A stretch of DNA of 64,000 nucleotides from the NCBI RefSeq assembly GCF_016612535.1, contig NZ_JAENXS010000002.1:1612001-1676000 (forward strand). The letters are read 5' to 3'. Numbering within the stretch: the stretch's first letter is position 1; each line of letters starts with the position of its first letter. The notes under the pieces were generated by a model. That model was not told the DNA's origin. It saw only the letters and a program-made list of their open reading frames with translations, and searched no databases. Positions 1 to 8,610 of this stretch are shown here, piece after piece. Both the position numbers and the translations under genes were made by a program. Source of the DNA: Bradyrhizobium diazoefficiens. Its GTDB lineage: Bacteria > Pseudomonadota > Alphaproteobacteria > Rhizobiales > Xanthobacteraceae.

Positions 1-297
1 CGGACGCTGGTCAAACACGAGCCCGACGGCCTTGCCGCTGGCGATCTCGCACGCCTGCTGGAAGTCCCGCCGAACACATTGTCAGCCCATCTGTCGATCC
101 TGACGCGCGCGAGTCTCGTGACCTCCGAGCGGCATAGCCGTTCGATCGTCTACCGCGCCAACCTGGTGGAATTCCGGGACGTCGCGGTTTTCCTGTTGCG
201 TGATTGCTGCGGCGGGCGGCCGGAAGTTTGCGAGCCGGTCGTCGACAGCCTGCAAGCCTGCTGCTCTCCAAAACGAAAGGGGCGAGCCCGTGTCTGA
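1..297 (+). CDS. arsR: ArsR-family metalloregulator, 5' end missing
   Basis: The reading frame is open from base 1, so the gene starts upstream of the window. What remains is the recognition part of a winged helix (RLLEVPPNTLSAHLSIL) followed by the wing (VTSERHSRSIVYRAN). The C-terminal tail is Cys-rich: a CC pair, a single Cys nine residues on, and a second CC near the end. Such vicinal cysteines are the usual As(III)/Sb(III) ligands in ArsR proteins with C-terminal sensing sites. Position directly before an aquaglyceroporin and an arsenate reductase supports a role as the arsenic-responsive repressor of this operon. The family assignment is firm. The ligand is inferred from context. Confidence 0.88.
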   Translation, partial: RTLVKHEPDGLAAGDLARLLEVPPNTLSAHLSILTRASLVTSERHSRSIVYRANLVEFRDVAVFLLRDCCGGRPEVCEPVVDSLQACCSPKRKGRARV

Positions 298-376
298 CCA
301 GATGTATAACGTCTTACTCTCGTATTGGATCGATACCTTCGAAGGCGTGCTCCGCCCGACGCCGAAGGCCAACTGA
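290..376 (+). pseudogene. Probable remnant of thioredoxin-type arsenate reductase start
   Basis: A GTG-started frame overlaps the end of arsR and is preceded by the purine-rich GAAAGGGG. It encodes only 28 residues, beginning VSDQMYNVL. That matches the usual opening of low-molecular-weight-phosphatase-type ArsC proteins (MSD-x-x-YNVLFLCT), but the catalytic Cys loop and everything after it are missing; the remaining residues are not recognised. The frame ends in TGATG, overlapping the start of the next gene, as a full-length gene in this operon would. I read it as a deleted arsC copy that still couples translation of the aquaporin. It could be a chance short frame. Confidence 0.45.
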
Positions 377-1077
377 TGGACAATTTCGACCTTTTGCGAC
401 GCCTCGCGGCCGAAGCACTCGGCACGGCCATTCTCGTCGCGACCGTCGTCGGCTCCGGCATCATGGCGGAGACGCTGACCAAGGACGTCGCGCTTGCGCT
501 TCTCTGCAACACCCTGCCGACCGGCGCCATTCTCGTCGTCCTGATCACGGTGCTAGGTCCGATCTCCGGCGCGCATTTCAATCCGGCGGTCACGCTGGTC
601 TTCACCGGCAAACGCGAGCTGCCGGTGAACGAAGCCGTGCTGTACGTGGTTGCGCAGATCGCCGGCGGCATCGCAGGAACGATGGCCGCGCATCTGATGT
701 TCGGATTGCCCCTGCTCGATCTCTCAACGAAGGTTCGAACAGGCGGGCCGCAGTGGTTCGCCGAAGCCATCGCCGCCTTCGGGCTGGTCGCGACGATCCT
801 TGGTGGTATCCGCTTTCAGCGGACGGCGGTCCCCTGGCTGGTCGGCCTTTACATCACGGCGGCCTATTGGTTCACGGCCTCCACGTCGTTCGCCAATCCG
901 GCAGTGGCCATCGCGCGGTCTCTGACAAACACGTTCTCCGGCATTCGCCCCACGGACCTACCCGGATTCATCCTCGCGGAACTCTGCGGAGCGTTCGCCG
1001 GCCTGCTGCTGATGAACTGGCTGCTCGGACATTCCGATGCGCGCGGCCCTGTCCCAATCGCGGAAACAAACCGATGA
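376..1077 (+). CDS. aqpS: Aquaglyceroporin of the arsenic operon (AqpS-like)
   Basis: A 233-residue integral membrane protein of the MIP family. Both pore NPA motifs are present, in GAHFNPAVT (residues 69-71) and TSFANPAVA (174-176), with six hydrophobic segments around them. In Sinorhizobium meliloti, AqpS takes the place of the ArsB efflux pump: arsenate is reduced to arsenite, which leaves through the channel. The same arrangement, arsR-aquaporin-arsC, is seen here, so arsenite efflux is the likely role. An earlier in-frame ATG at 325 would add 17 arginine-rich residues; the start at 376 is preferred because it overlaps the upstream stop (TGATG). The stop overlaps the next start (ATGA). 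Confidence 0.88.
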   Translation: MDNFDLLRRLAAEALGTAILVATVVGSGIMAETLTKDVALALLCNTLPTGAILVVLITVLGPISGAHFNPAVTLVFTGKRELPVNEAVLYVVAQIAGGIAGTMAAHLMFGLPLLDLSTKVRTGGPQWFAEAIAAFGLVATILGGIRFQRTAVPWLVGLYITAAYWFTASTSFANPAVAIARSLTNTFSGIRPTDLPGFILAELCGAFAGLLLMNWLLGHSDARGPVPIAETNR

Positions 1078-1475
1078 GCGTCACGATCTATCACAACCCC
1101 GACTGCGGCACCTCGCGCAACACGCTCGCGATGATCCGGCAGAGCGGCGCGGAGCCAACCGTCGTCGAATACCTCAAGACGCCGCCGACGCGCGAAACGC
1201 TCAAGCAACTGATCGCGGCGATGGGAATATCCGTCCGCGCGTTGCTGCGCGAGAAGGGAACGCCATACAAGGAACTTGGGCTGGACGATCCCAAATGGAC
1301 CGACGATGAGATGCTCGACTTCATGACGAGGCATCCCATTCTGATCAATCGTCCGATCGTCGTGACCCCAAAGGGCACCCGATTGTGCCGCCCTTCCGAG
1401 GCCGTCATCGATCTCCTGAACAATCCCGTCGGGCGGTTCGTGAAGGAGGATGGCGAGGTGGTCGACATACGGTAA
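1074..1475 (+). CDS. arsC: Arsenate reductase, glutaredoxin-dependent type
   Basis: A 133-residue ArsC of the E. coli plasmid type in the Spx/ArsC thioredoxin-like fold. It reduces arsenate to arsenite using glutathione and glutaredoxin. The catalytic Cys is Cys11 in YHNPDCGTSRN. The three arginines that bind arsenate in this family appear as Arg59 (LLREKG), Arg93 (INRPIV) and Arg106 (RLCRPSE). Length is about that of the family. The start ATG overlaps the aquaporin stop by four bases, so the two are probably translationally coupled. It is complete and so could cover for the decayed thioredoxin-type copy upstream. Confidence 0.93.
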   Translation: MSVTIYHNPDCGTSRNTLAMIRQSGAEPTVVEYLKTPPTRETLKQLIAAMGISVRALLREKGTPYKELGLDDPKWTDDEMLDFMTRHPILINRPIVVTPKGTRLCRPSEAVIDLLNNPVGRFVKEDGEVVDIR

Positions 1476-1561
1476 GCAGCCGTCGATCCTAACGCTCGTA
1501 CACCTTTGACACGTCGGGCAAAACACCGGCATGGTGGCAGCTACGCCGACTCAGACAGTGC

Positions 1562-2884
1562 ATGCCTAAACTCTTTACCGATCGTCGCCTTCGCTCCATC
1601 AGGGTCGTTTCAGTCCGCTGGCGGAGACGACTGACCTTTCTGATCGGCGGCCTCGCGGTCGGGGCGTTGGCCGTCGCTCTGGCCAAGCTGGCGGACTGGG
1701 CACAAGTCGCGTTCACGTACCTGCTGTCGGAATCGCGTTACGCTGCGCTCATCGTCACGCCGCTCGGGTTTGCGCTGTCCGTCTACCTGACCAACCGTTT
1801 CTTTCCGAACTCGCAGGGCAGCGGCATCCCGCAAGCGATTGCCGCACGCCAGCTCACCGAGCACAGCGCGCGCGAGAAGCTCGTTTCGATCCGCATTGCC
1901 GTCGGCAAGGTGTTGCTGACGCTGCTCGGGCTGCTCTGCGGTGCTTCGGTCGGCCGGGAGGGGCCGACTGTCCAGATCGGCGCTTCCGTCATGTTCGCCC
2001 TGGGCCGGATGTCGCCGCGCCGCCAACCGGGACTGATCCTGGCCGGCGCCGCGGCCGGCGTGGCCGCCGCATTCAATACGCCGCTCGCGGGGATCGTGTT
2101 CGGCATCGAGGAGATGAGCAGGGCCTATGAGACCAGGACGAGCAGCCTGGTCATTGGCGCTGTGATCGCGGCAGGTCTGACGTCGCTGGCCCTGGTCGGA
2201 AACTACGATTATTTCGGCAGCAGCTCGACGATGCTGCGGAACGGGACTGACTGGCTCGCCGTGCCGTTGTGCGGCATGGCCGGCGGACTGGCCGGTGGCG
2301 CGTTCAGCAGGCTTCTCATCGAATTCGCGCGCGGACTGCCCGGTCGGCTGGGACCATTGACGAAGCGATTTCCGCTGCCATTCGCCGCGGCGTGCGGCCT
2401 TGGCGTTTCCCTTTGCGGCCTGGCCTCGGGGGACATGATCTACGGCACCGGCTATGCGCAAGTGAAGTCGGCCCTGGAGAGCGACATTCCGCTTCCCTGG
2501 GATTTCGGCCTGCTGAAGCTCGCGGCCACCGCGCTTTCCGCAATCAGCGGGATTCCGGGCGGGATTTTCGCGCCTTCGCTTGCCGTCGGCGCCGGCATCG
2601 GCACGAACGTCGCACATCTGTTTTCGCACGCCCCTGTCGGCGCATTCATGCTGCTGGGGATGGTCTCCTACTTCGCCGGCGTCGTCCAAGCTCCGATCAC
2701 GGCCTTCGTCATCGTGACCGAGATGACCAACAACCACGCCATGGTGGTGCCGTTGATGGCCTCCGCGTTGATCGCCCAGGCAGCGTCGCGCCTGCTGTGC
2801 CCCGAGGGCATATACCACGCGCTCGCCAAGGGCTTCTTGCAAACGTACTCGGAAGTCCCTGCGCAGCAACCGCCCTCGACCTGA
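1562..2884 (+). CDS. clcA: CLC-family chloride/proton antiporter
   Basis: A 440-residue membrane protein with the CLC signature elements in order: GSGIPQ (selectivity filter with the chloride-type Ser), GREGPTVQIG (external gating Glu) and GGIFAPSLAVG. The paired Glu in GIEEMSR matches the internal proton-transfer Glu of E. coli ClcA, which points to an exchanger and not a channel. There is no C-terminal CBS domain. It lies 86 bases after arsC on the same strand, so it may be co-transcribed or have its own promoter; no terminator is visible between them. Its substrate is inferred from the motifs. Confidence 0.92.
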   Translation: MPKLFTDRRLRSIRVVSVRWRRRLTFLIGGLAVGALAVALAKLADWAQVAFTYLLSESRYAALIVTPLGFALSVYLTNRFFPNSQGSGIPQAIAARQLTEHSAREKLVSIRIAVGKVLLTLLGLLCGASVGREGPTVQIGASVMFALGRMSPRRQPGLILAGAAAGVAAAFNTPLAGIVFGIEEMSRAYETRTSSLVIGAVIAAGLTSLALVGNYDYFGSSSTMLRNGTDWLAVPLCGMAGGLAGGAFSRLLIEFARGLPGRLGPLTKRFPLPFAAACGLGVSLCGLASGDMIYGTGYAQVKSALESDIPLPWDFGLLKLAATALSAISGIPGGIFAPSLAVGAGIGTNVAHLFSHAPVGAFMLLGMVSYFAGVVQAPITAFVIVTEMTNNHAMVVPLMASALIAQAASRLLCPEGIYHALAKGFLQTYSEVPAQQPPST

Positions 2885-2932
2885 ACGCACCGGGCACTTA
2901 CTCGAATCCTCGCGACCCGCGCCGAAGCCCCG

Positions 2933-3559
2933 TCAGCTTCCGATGCCGCCGACCAATCGAGGACCGCGGTTTGCGCGCGGGATCCCGGCGGTCTGAGCCC
3001 GCAGCCAGTCGCGAAGACTGACGATTTCGGGACAATCCGCGGTGCCTTCAGGTGCAACCAGCCAATCGCCCAAACCGGATCCCTCGCCCATCCGGTCGCA
3101 GCGATAGCCCGGATGGTGGCCGAGACCGCGGGCAATCAACAGGTCGACCTTGCCTTCGACCAGCTCGTGCAGGCCGGCAGGCTGCAGCACCCGCAAACCG
3201 ATCTCCGCATGCCGGCTACGAAACTTTGCCAGATCGAGACGGCGCGGGTCGAAGCTGCCATGGACACCCAATTGCAGCAGCACCGCGCCTGCCGGTTTCA
3301 ATTGCGAGGTCGCGTCCGCAATGCGGCGAAAACCATCGGAGATCCCGGGGAGATAGGCCTGACCGGCCGCGGTCAGCACCAGCTGCTTATGCAGCCGCTC
3401 GAACAGGCTTACGCCGAGGCGCGCCTCCAGCGCTTTCACCTGCTGCCCCACGGCGGCGGGCGTCACATGCAGCTCGTGCGCGGCCAGCTTGAAGCTGAGA
3501 TGGCGCGCGGCGGCTTCGAAAGCACGGAGCGCATTGAGTGGCGGAAGGATGTAGGTCAT
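2933..3559 (-). pseudogene. LysR-family regulator with internal deletion
   Basis: The first 65 residues are an intact LysR winged helix (LNALRAFEAAARHLSFKLA; VTPAAVGQQVKALEARLG) of the GcvA/AmpR branch. The effector-binding part starts normally up to a segment resembling VDLLIARGLGHHPGYRCDRM. It then jumps straight to WLVAPEGTADCPEIVSLRDWL, which in relatives is the last part of the domain. About 90 residues of the effector domain are therefore missing in frame. The product is 208 residues where about 300 is usual. It may still bind DNA, but normal effector response is unlikely. It is transcribed towards clcA, and the adjacent divergent gene is the ATC-hydrolase-like enzyme. Confidence 0.7.
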
Positions 3560-3696
3560 CGCACGGCAAGTTTGACACCGATGGGCCGCGGCCTTGCAAT
3601 AGATTTTCTAAGGCTTGGCCGAAGAAACCATGCTTTGCGCCGACTTGATGGGCCCGGCTACGGTCGGCTCACCATCCAAATATCCCATGGTGTCCA

Positions 3697-4389
3697 ATGG
3701 CTGAAAACATCCATCCCTTCTACGAGACGCATCGCGATGCCATGGAGGCCGCGGTGCGCCATCGCCTCGACCTTGCTCACACGATGTTGCGCGAGCGCGC
3801 GCATCTCACTGATATCAACGGGATCAGGCGGGAGGTGATGGACGAACTCGACATCGTCCTCAGCCAGACACCCTATGTCGGCGGCGCGGCAAGCCGCATG
3901 AGCGATGTCTTCGTGCGTCTCATCGGCTTCATGGCGACCAGCCGCGTGCTGCGGCGGCACGGTGTGCCGCTGCCGGTGATCCGCGACATCGAGCGCGAAA
4001 CCTACAAGGCGCAATTGCTCACCGTACCGGAAACCGAGCGCCTCGCCGCCGGACATCAATTCATGTCGCCGGAGAACCAGACCTTGCTGCGCGAACAGGC
4101 TGCAACAAGCGTGACAGAAAGTCATCGACAAGAGTTTCCGGACGATTTCGTCTACGATTTTGTCGCACCGGGGCCGAATGACACCTTTGAATTCGGTATC
4201 AATTACAAGGCTTGCGGCTTCTGCAAATTCGCAGGCCGCCATGGCGACGAGGAGATCCTGCCCAATATTTGCGGGCTTGATTTCGACGCCTATGCAACGC
4301 GCGGCATCCATCTGGAGCGAACGCAAACGCTGGCCGGCGGCGCGAGCCATTGCAATTTCCGCTTCTCGCGACTGCACCGCGACGGTTGA
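3697..4389 (+). CDS. L-2-amino-thiazoline-4-carboxylate hydrolase-like protein
   Basis: A 230-residue soluble protein. Its C-terminal third carries the pattern of the ATC hydrolase family: NYKACGFCKFA, then LPNICGLDFDAY, then a late GGASHCNFRFSR segment. In Pseudomonas the founding enzyme opens the thiazoline ring of ATC in the route to L-cysteine. Members in rhizobia are mostly uncharacterised, so the substrate here is uncertain. The N-terminal half is helical without recognisable motifs. It stands divergent from the truncated LysR gene, which may once have regulated it. Confidence 0.72.
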   Translation: MAENIHPFYETHRDAMEAAVRHRLDLAHTMLRERAHLTDINGIRREVMDELDIVLSQTPYVGGAASRMSDVFVRLIGFMATSRVLRRHGVPLPVIRDIERETYKAQLLTVPETERLAAGHQFMSPENQTLLREQAATSVTESHRQEFPDDFVYDFVAPGPNDTFEFGINYKACGFCKFAGRHGDEEILPNICGLDFDAYATRGIHLERTQTLAGGASHCNFRFSRLHRDG

Positions 4390-4456
4390 CTTCGCGCTCC
4401 CGCGCGCTCACCAAGACCGGACGCGAGACGCGATCCGAACGGGAGCTCGAGGCGAC

Positions 4457-4882
4457 ATGGTGGACGACACGACCATTCGAACTGGCCAGTGCCATTGCGG
4501 CGCGGTGCGTTTCGAGGTGACGCTGAGCGACGGCTTCAATTCGATCCGCCGCTGCACCTGTTCCTACTGCCGCATGCGCGGCGCCGTCGTTGCCATGGCG
4601 GAGATGGGCGGGATCAAATTCCTGCAAGGCGAGGATGCCTTGACGAGCTACCGTTTCCATACCGGATCGGCACAGCACTTCTTCTGCTCCGCTTGCGGAA
4701 TCTACACCCATCATCAGCGGCGATCCGACACGTCTCTTTACGCCGTCAACGTGGCCTGCCTGGACGGGGTGAGCCCGTTCGATTTCGTGGAAGTGCCCGT
4801 GATGGACGGCGTCAATCACACCAACGACACCGGCAAGCCGACGCGGCGGGCCGGCACGCTCCGGTTTATCCTGGCTGATTAG
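4457..4882 (+). CDS. GFA-domain (glutathione-dependent formaldehyde-activating-like) protein
   Basis: A 141-residue protein with the GFA zinc-binding layout: GQCHCGAVRFEV at residues 9-20, CTCSYCRMRG about 25 residues later, and FFCSACGIYTHH. These Cys clusters bind structural and catalytic zinc in Gfa from Paracoccus. The family is large and most members are not proven to act on formaldehyde, so only the fold is claimed. ATG at 4457 gives the expected N-terminus. The gene follows the ATC-hydrolase-like gene after 67 bases on the same strand. Confidence 0.85.
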   Translation: MVDDTTIRTGQCHCGAVRFEVTLSDGFNSIRRCTCSYCRMRGAVVAMAEMGGIKFLQGEDALTSYRFHTGSAQHFFCSACGIYTHHQRRSDTSLYAVNVACLDGVSPFDFVEVPVMDGVNHTNDTGKPTRRAGTLRFILAD

Positions 4883-4944
4883 AGCGCGCGGCATCCGGGC
4901 CCCGGCACAGGCGGCGACACCTTTGTCGTGCGAGCAGCGGCCGC

Positions 4945-5706
4945 CTAGCCCTTCGAGACGACCGCGCGGCCGTAGGCCGGCTGCGAAGCAACCGGGGGAT
5001 TGGTGGTCTGGGCGGCGAGTTCGCCGATCAGACGATCGGCATCCGCGGCCATGCCGTCGGGCGCCTGGATCACCAGCCGCTCCAGCGCCCAGCGATAGGA
5101 CGAGACGCGCTGCTCGAGCGACAGCTGCACCCACTGGATGATCAGCGCGTTCTCCTGCATGCGCGCGACCGCGTCCGCCTTCTCCTGCGGCGAGAGCGCG
5201 GAGACGCGCGCCATGCTGGCCTCGCGCTTCTTGTCGAGATCGATGACGCGGATCGCGCTGCCGAAGAACGGCTCGAAGCGGGTGATGTCGTTGCGCACGT
5301 CGTCGATCAGCTGCGCATAGCGCGAAGCATGCGAGCGATGCGGCTCGTCGATCAGCGTGCGCCCGTACATGGTGCGGTCGAACACGATCTTCTGGTGCCA
5401 GGGCGAGGGGATGGTCTTGTAGTCACCGAACACGCTCTTCCACGCGGGACGCGACAGCGGCGCCTCGATCATGGGATAGGCGAGGTCGCGCAACTGGCGC
5501 TCTTCGTCGGTGAGCTGGAATTGCGACGGCTTCAGGCCGACACTACCGGTAATCTCGGCGCCAAGCCAGCGATGCATGTCGTCGCTGCGCATATCGGCGC
5601 GGGTGCGGCCGAAATCGCCGCCGCTGCAGGCGGCGAGGCTCGCGCCTACGGCTGCGAGCAGGATGGCCGATGCGATTGTGCGGATCTGGCGGATGGAGCC
5701 CGGCAT
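4945..5706 (-). CDS. Predicted lipoprotein of unknown function
   Basis: A 253-residue product starting at the ATG at 5706. It has a short charged N-terminus, a hydrophobic stretch and the lipobox LAAC followed by SGG, so it should be lipidated and anchored in the envelope. The rest is mainly helical and charged, with no enzyme motif I recognise; a segment reads YDVRND-like and another EKADAVARMQENA. A longer frame reaches 5772 but would add 22 residues before the signal and run into the preceding gene on this strand. I cannot assign a function. Confidence 0.75.
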   Translation of the reverse strand: MPGSIRQIRTIASAILLAAVGASLAACSGGDFGRTRADMRSDDMHRWLGAEITGSVGLKPSQFQLTDEERQLRDLAYPMIEAPLSRPAWKSVFGDYKTIPSPWHQKIVFDRTMYGRTLIDEPHRSHASRYAQLIDDVRNDITRFEPFFGSAIRVIDLDKKREASMARVSALSPQEKADAVARMQENALIIQWVQLSLEQRVSSYRWALERLVIQAPDGMAADADRLIGELAAQTTNPPVASQPAYGRAVVSKG

Positions 5707-5722
5707 TGCAAAAGCCGGAGGC

Positions 5723-5911
5723 TCAACGGCGACGACGACGACGCCCCGGCGCAGTGCCCGCTTCCGGTCCACGATCGCCGCTGGTTTCGTCGGCTTCGCG
5801 CTCGATGCGGATGACGGGAAGGATCAAAATCGTCCCCATGTCCGCGCGCGGCGTGACGTCCCCCGACGAGCCCACCCGGCGACCGGCCGGAAATTCGATG
5901 ATCGTCCCCAT
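5723..5911 (-). CDS. Small protein with duplicated MGTI motif, unknown function
   Basis: A 62-residue frame beginning MGTIIEFPAG. The motif returns about 25 residues later as ADMGTILILPVIRIER, so the protein or its DNA carries an internal duplication. The C-terminus is basic, ending in six arginines. It ends 17 bases before the lipoprotein start on the same strand, which suggests an operon. A start nine codons earlier (5938) is possible. I recall similar small proteins in bradyrhizobia but know of no function. Confidence 0.5.
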   Translation of the reverse strand: MGTIIEFPAGRRVGSSGDVTPRADMGTILILPVIRIEREADETSGDRGPEAGTAPGRRRRRR

Positions 5912-5995
5912 GTCAGCTCTCTGTGTCAGCTCTCTCAATTGGCGCGCGACGAAATGCGCCCCTGCAACATGGGGGTCATTAGGATCAGTTTATGG

Positions 5996-6010
5996 TTAAC
6001 GGGGTGTAAA
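5996..6010. promoter_or_regulatory. Imperfect CtrA-like site
   Basis: TTAA, seven bases, then TAAA: one mismatch from the full CtrA consensus TTAA-N7-TTAA. It lies about 100 bases upstream of a perfect site in the same gap, which raises its credibility. Confidence 0.35.
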
Positions 6011-6109
6011 CATGGCCTTTCGACCGTAACCGCACGGGCCGGCCGGCGCCGTCCCGCGACGACACGGGAACGGCTGAAATGAGCGGGTTTGCTTCACACC
6101 TCATTTTCC

Positions 6110-6124
6110 TTAACGAGGCTTTAA
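6110..6124. promoter_or_regulatory. CtrA-type site, TTAA-N7-TTAA
   Basis: A perfect match to the consensus of the cell-cycle regulator CtrA, 53 bases before the start of the DUF2336 gene at 6178. That spacing suits a promoter-proximal activator or repressor site. The motif fits by chance occasionally, but it is rare in DNA this rich in G and C. Confidence 0.6.
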
Positions 6125-6177
6125 ACGAACCCCTGATAGGCTGAGGCAACAGTTTCTTCCGAGTTGCGTACGCCTCC

Positions 6178-7152
6178 ATGACCAAGTCGCTGTTTCCCGG
6201 ATTCGACGGGCTGATGACACTCTCCCGTCGCGAGGGCGTCGATGTTCGTCCGACGCTGCTGCGCGTGTTGACCGATCTGTATGTCCAGGCCAGCACCCAC
6301 AGCGAGGACGAGCAGCGGCAATTCATCGAGCTCGCCACGCGATTGATCGACCAGGTCGACGATGCGACGCGCGCCGCCGTCAAGGCGCGGCTCGCGATCT
6401 ATCCGCAGACGCCCGTCCCGGTGCTACAGAAGCTCGGGCTGGTCGCAGCGCAAGAAGGCCGCAGGGTGCCGCTCGCGCGCGCAATCCCGACCCCTGCGCC
6501 AGCACCCTCGCCTGCCCGCACGCCGACCGACGCGGAAGCGCGCATGGCCGCCAACATGGCGATGCAGCCGAACGAAGCGGCCGAGATCCACGACATGTTC
6601 TTCGGCGCCGATGCGTCCCAGCGGGCACTGATCCTGCACAATCTGGCGCAGACCCCGCTCAAAGCCGCGCCGCGCATTCCGACCGTGCGCGCCAAGCGCG
6701 CGATCCAGATCCTGGAAATGGCGGCGATCGCGGGCGATGTCGAGAATTTCACCGTCGAACTCGGCGACAGCCTGATCCTGCCCTCGCGGGTCGCAGCAGA
6801 GATCGTCGACGATGCCGGCGGCGAAGCGCTCGCGATCGCCGCCCGCGCGCTCGACATGCCGAGCCCGAACTTCCAGCGCATCCTGCTGTTCTTCAAGCCC
6901 GAGATCGGCAACTCGGTGGATGCGGTCTACCGGCTGTCGCGGCTCTACGATCGCCTCAGCGACCGCTCCGCGCTGGTGATGCTCGCCGCCTGGCGCGGCT
7001 CGACGCTCGCCGTCACGCGCGCCAAGTACCAGCCGTCGCTGCACGACAGCGAACGCCAGCGCGCACGCGCGGGCGCAAGCCAGACGCGACCGAGCGTGCA
7101 GCCCGGCTCGAGCCCGGCGGTGCGCACGGGCAACGGCGGGTCGGACCGTTAG
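6178..7152 (+). CDS. DUF2336 family protein
   Basis: A 324-residue soluble protein, largely helical, of the alphaproteobacterial DUF2336 type (helical-repeat segments such as EIHDMFFGADASQRALIL and the later FQRILLFFKPEIG-SVDAVYRLS). A proline/alanine-rich linker sits near residues 100-115 and the C-terminal 40 residues are low complexity. No catalytic motif is visible. Family members occur in many alphaproteobacteria and their biochemical role is unknown. The CtrA-like sites upstream suggest cell-cycle control. A second, distant member is at 47625. Confidence 0.75.
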   Translation: MTKSLFPGFDGLMTLSRREGVDVRPTLLRVLTDLYVQASTHSEDEQRQFIELATRLIDQVDDATRAAVKARLAIYPQTPVPVLQKLGLVAAQEGRRVPLARAIPTPAPAPSPARTPTDAEARMAANMAMQPNEAAEIHDMFFGADASQRALILHNLAQTPLKAAPRIPTVRAKRAIQILEMAAIAGDVENFTVELGDSLILPSRVAAEIVDDAGGEALAIAARALDMPSPNFQRILLFFKPEIGNSVDAVYRLSRLYDRLSDRSALVMLAAWRGSTLAVTRAKYQPSLHDSERQRARAGASQTRPSVQPGSSPAVRTGNGGSDR

Positions 7153-7192
7153 TCCAGCCCCGCGGCAAGATCATGCCGCAATTTGCAGTCTG

Positions 7193-7200
7193 TTAACCAT
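7193..7200 (+). promoter_or_regulatory. TTAACCAT half-site upstream of the globin chemoreceptor
   Basis: TTAACCAT matches the CtrA half-site type known from alphaproteobacterial promoters and lies 33 bases before the chemoreceptor start. Eight bases are weak evidence on their own. Confidence 0.25.
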
Positions 7201-7232
7201 AGCGCAGTCTACTGGCGCGGATTCCATGACCA

Positions 7233-8597
7233 ATGGCGGAGCTTGAAGTGGCTAACGACTGGACCGCGATTCGGCTCGAGATCACCGAGTTCGACGACGC
7301 TGCGAAGGCGAGACTTGGCGAACTGCGTCCGCTGTTTGCCAAAACCGTTCCCTCCATCGTCGAAAGCTTCTACCGCTATGTCGCCAAGCACGAACCGACG
7401 ATTGCGAGCCTGCGCGATCCGCAGTTCATTCAGGACTCCATCCGCCTTCACCTCGCGCATTGGGACCTGATCGGGCGCGCGAATTTCGCCGACGAGCTGA
7501 GCAAGTCGGCCCTTGATATCTGTCTCCACCATCAAAAGGTGGGGCTCGCGCCGCCCTGGTACATGGGGACGCGGATGATGTTTGTGTCGACACAATTGAG
7601 CAAGGCCGTCGCCGACAGCGTCACGATTCCCCGCTCCCGGCGCAGCATCGAGCTTGCCCTCGACAGGCGGGCGGCGTTGCGTCTCACCGTTGCCACGGCG
7701 GCCGCTCTCGACATGGAGATCACGACCGCGGGGTATTTCGGATCGAACCGGCAGATCAGGAAGGACGCCATCGCCAGTGCGAAGGATCGCTTCAATGCCT
7801 TGATCACGACGCTGACCGCCGCGTCGCGGGATCTCACGGGCACGGCCGAGCGACTGAGCAGCAACACGGACAATTCCATGCGGCTGGCCGGCGTCGTCGC
7901 GGACGCCTCAAGCAACGCGTCGAGCAACGTCCAGACCGTGGCGGCTGCGACCGAACAGCTTGCGAGCTCGGTGCGGGAAATCTCCCGGCAGGTCGCGGAC
8001 TCCAGCCGGGTCGCCAGCGACGCCGTCGAACAGGCCAACCGGACCAACGCGCGGATCAACTCGCTGTCGCAGGCGGCCAACCGGATCGGCGACGTCGTCA
8101 AGCTGATCACCTCGGTCGCCGAACAGACCAATCTTCTCGCCCTCAACGCGACCATAGAAGCGGCCCGTGCCGGCGATGCCGGACGCGGCTTCGCGGTGGT
8201 GGCGCAGGAAGTGAAGGCGCTCGCCTCGCAAACGGCGAAGGCCACCGACGAGATCGGGAGCCAGATCGCCGGGATGCAGGCCGCCACGCAGGAAGCGGTC
8301 AGCTCGATCAAGACGATCGGCGCGACGATCGATCAGATTTCGGCGATCACTACGGCGATCGCATCCTCGATCGACGAACAGGGCAAGGCGACCCAGGACA
8401 TCTCACAAAACATCCAGAGCGCAGCGACCCGAACGTCCCAGGTTGCGGATACCATTGCGGAGGTCAGCAAGAGCTCCGTCGAAACCGGAGCCGTGTCCGG
8501 CCACCTGCTCGCGTCGGCCAAAAGCCTCTCCGACGACACGGCCAAGCTGGAGAGCGACATTGACGGGTTCTTGTCCTCGATCGCCGCAACGGCGTGA
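7233..8597 (+). CDS. Soluble globin-coupled chemoreceptor (HemAT-like)
   Basis: A 454-residue protein without membrane segments. Residues 1-165 form a sensor globin: the F-helix pattern [13 protein letters not shown] places the haem-binding proximal His at His100. Residues 170-450 are a methyl-accepting signalling domain with the conserved hairpin tip at about 297-330 ([18 protein letters not shown]). It should bind oxygen at the haem and signal to CheA/CheW to steer aerotaxis, as in HemAT of Bacillus and Halobacterium. No che genes are nearby. The start follows the DUF2336 gene by 80 bases; the first residues [10 protein letters not shown] fit a globin N-terminus. Confidence 0.92.
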   Translation: MAELEVANDWTAIRLEITEFDDAAKARLGELRPLFAKTVPSIVESFYRYVAKHEPTIASLRDPQFIQDSIRLHLAHWDLIGRANFADELSKSALDICLHHQKVGLAPPWYMGTRMMFVSTQLSKAVADSVTIPRSRRSIELALDRRAALRLTVATAAALDMEITTAGYFGSNRQIRKDAIASAKDRFNALITTLTAASRDLTGTAERLSSNTDNSMRLAGVVADASSNASSNVQTVAAATEQLASSVREISRQVADSSRVASDAVEQANRTNARINSLSQAANRIGDVVKLITSVAEQTNLLALNATIEAARAGDAGRGFAVVAQEVKALASQTAKATDEIGSQIAGMQAATQEAVSSIKTIGATIDQISAITTAIASSIDEQGKATQDISQNIQSAATRTSQVADTIAEVSKSSVETGAVSGHLLASAKSLSDDTAKLESDIDGFLSSIAATA

Positions 8598-8610
8598 GCG
8601 GTGCAATGAT

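Noticed and set aside
204..1475. A 423-codon frame spanning the arsenic genes in the arsC frame
   Set aside because: Only its last 133 codons are arsC; the earlier part is an Arg-rich shadow of the arsR and aquaporin genes.
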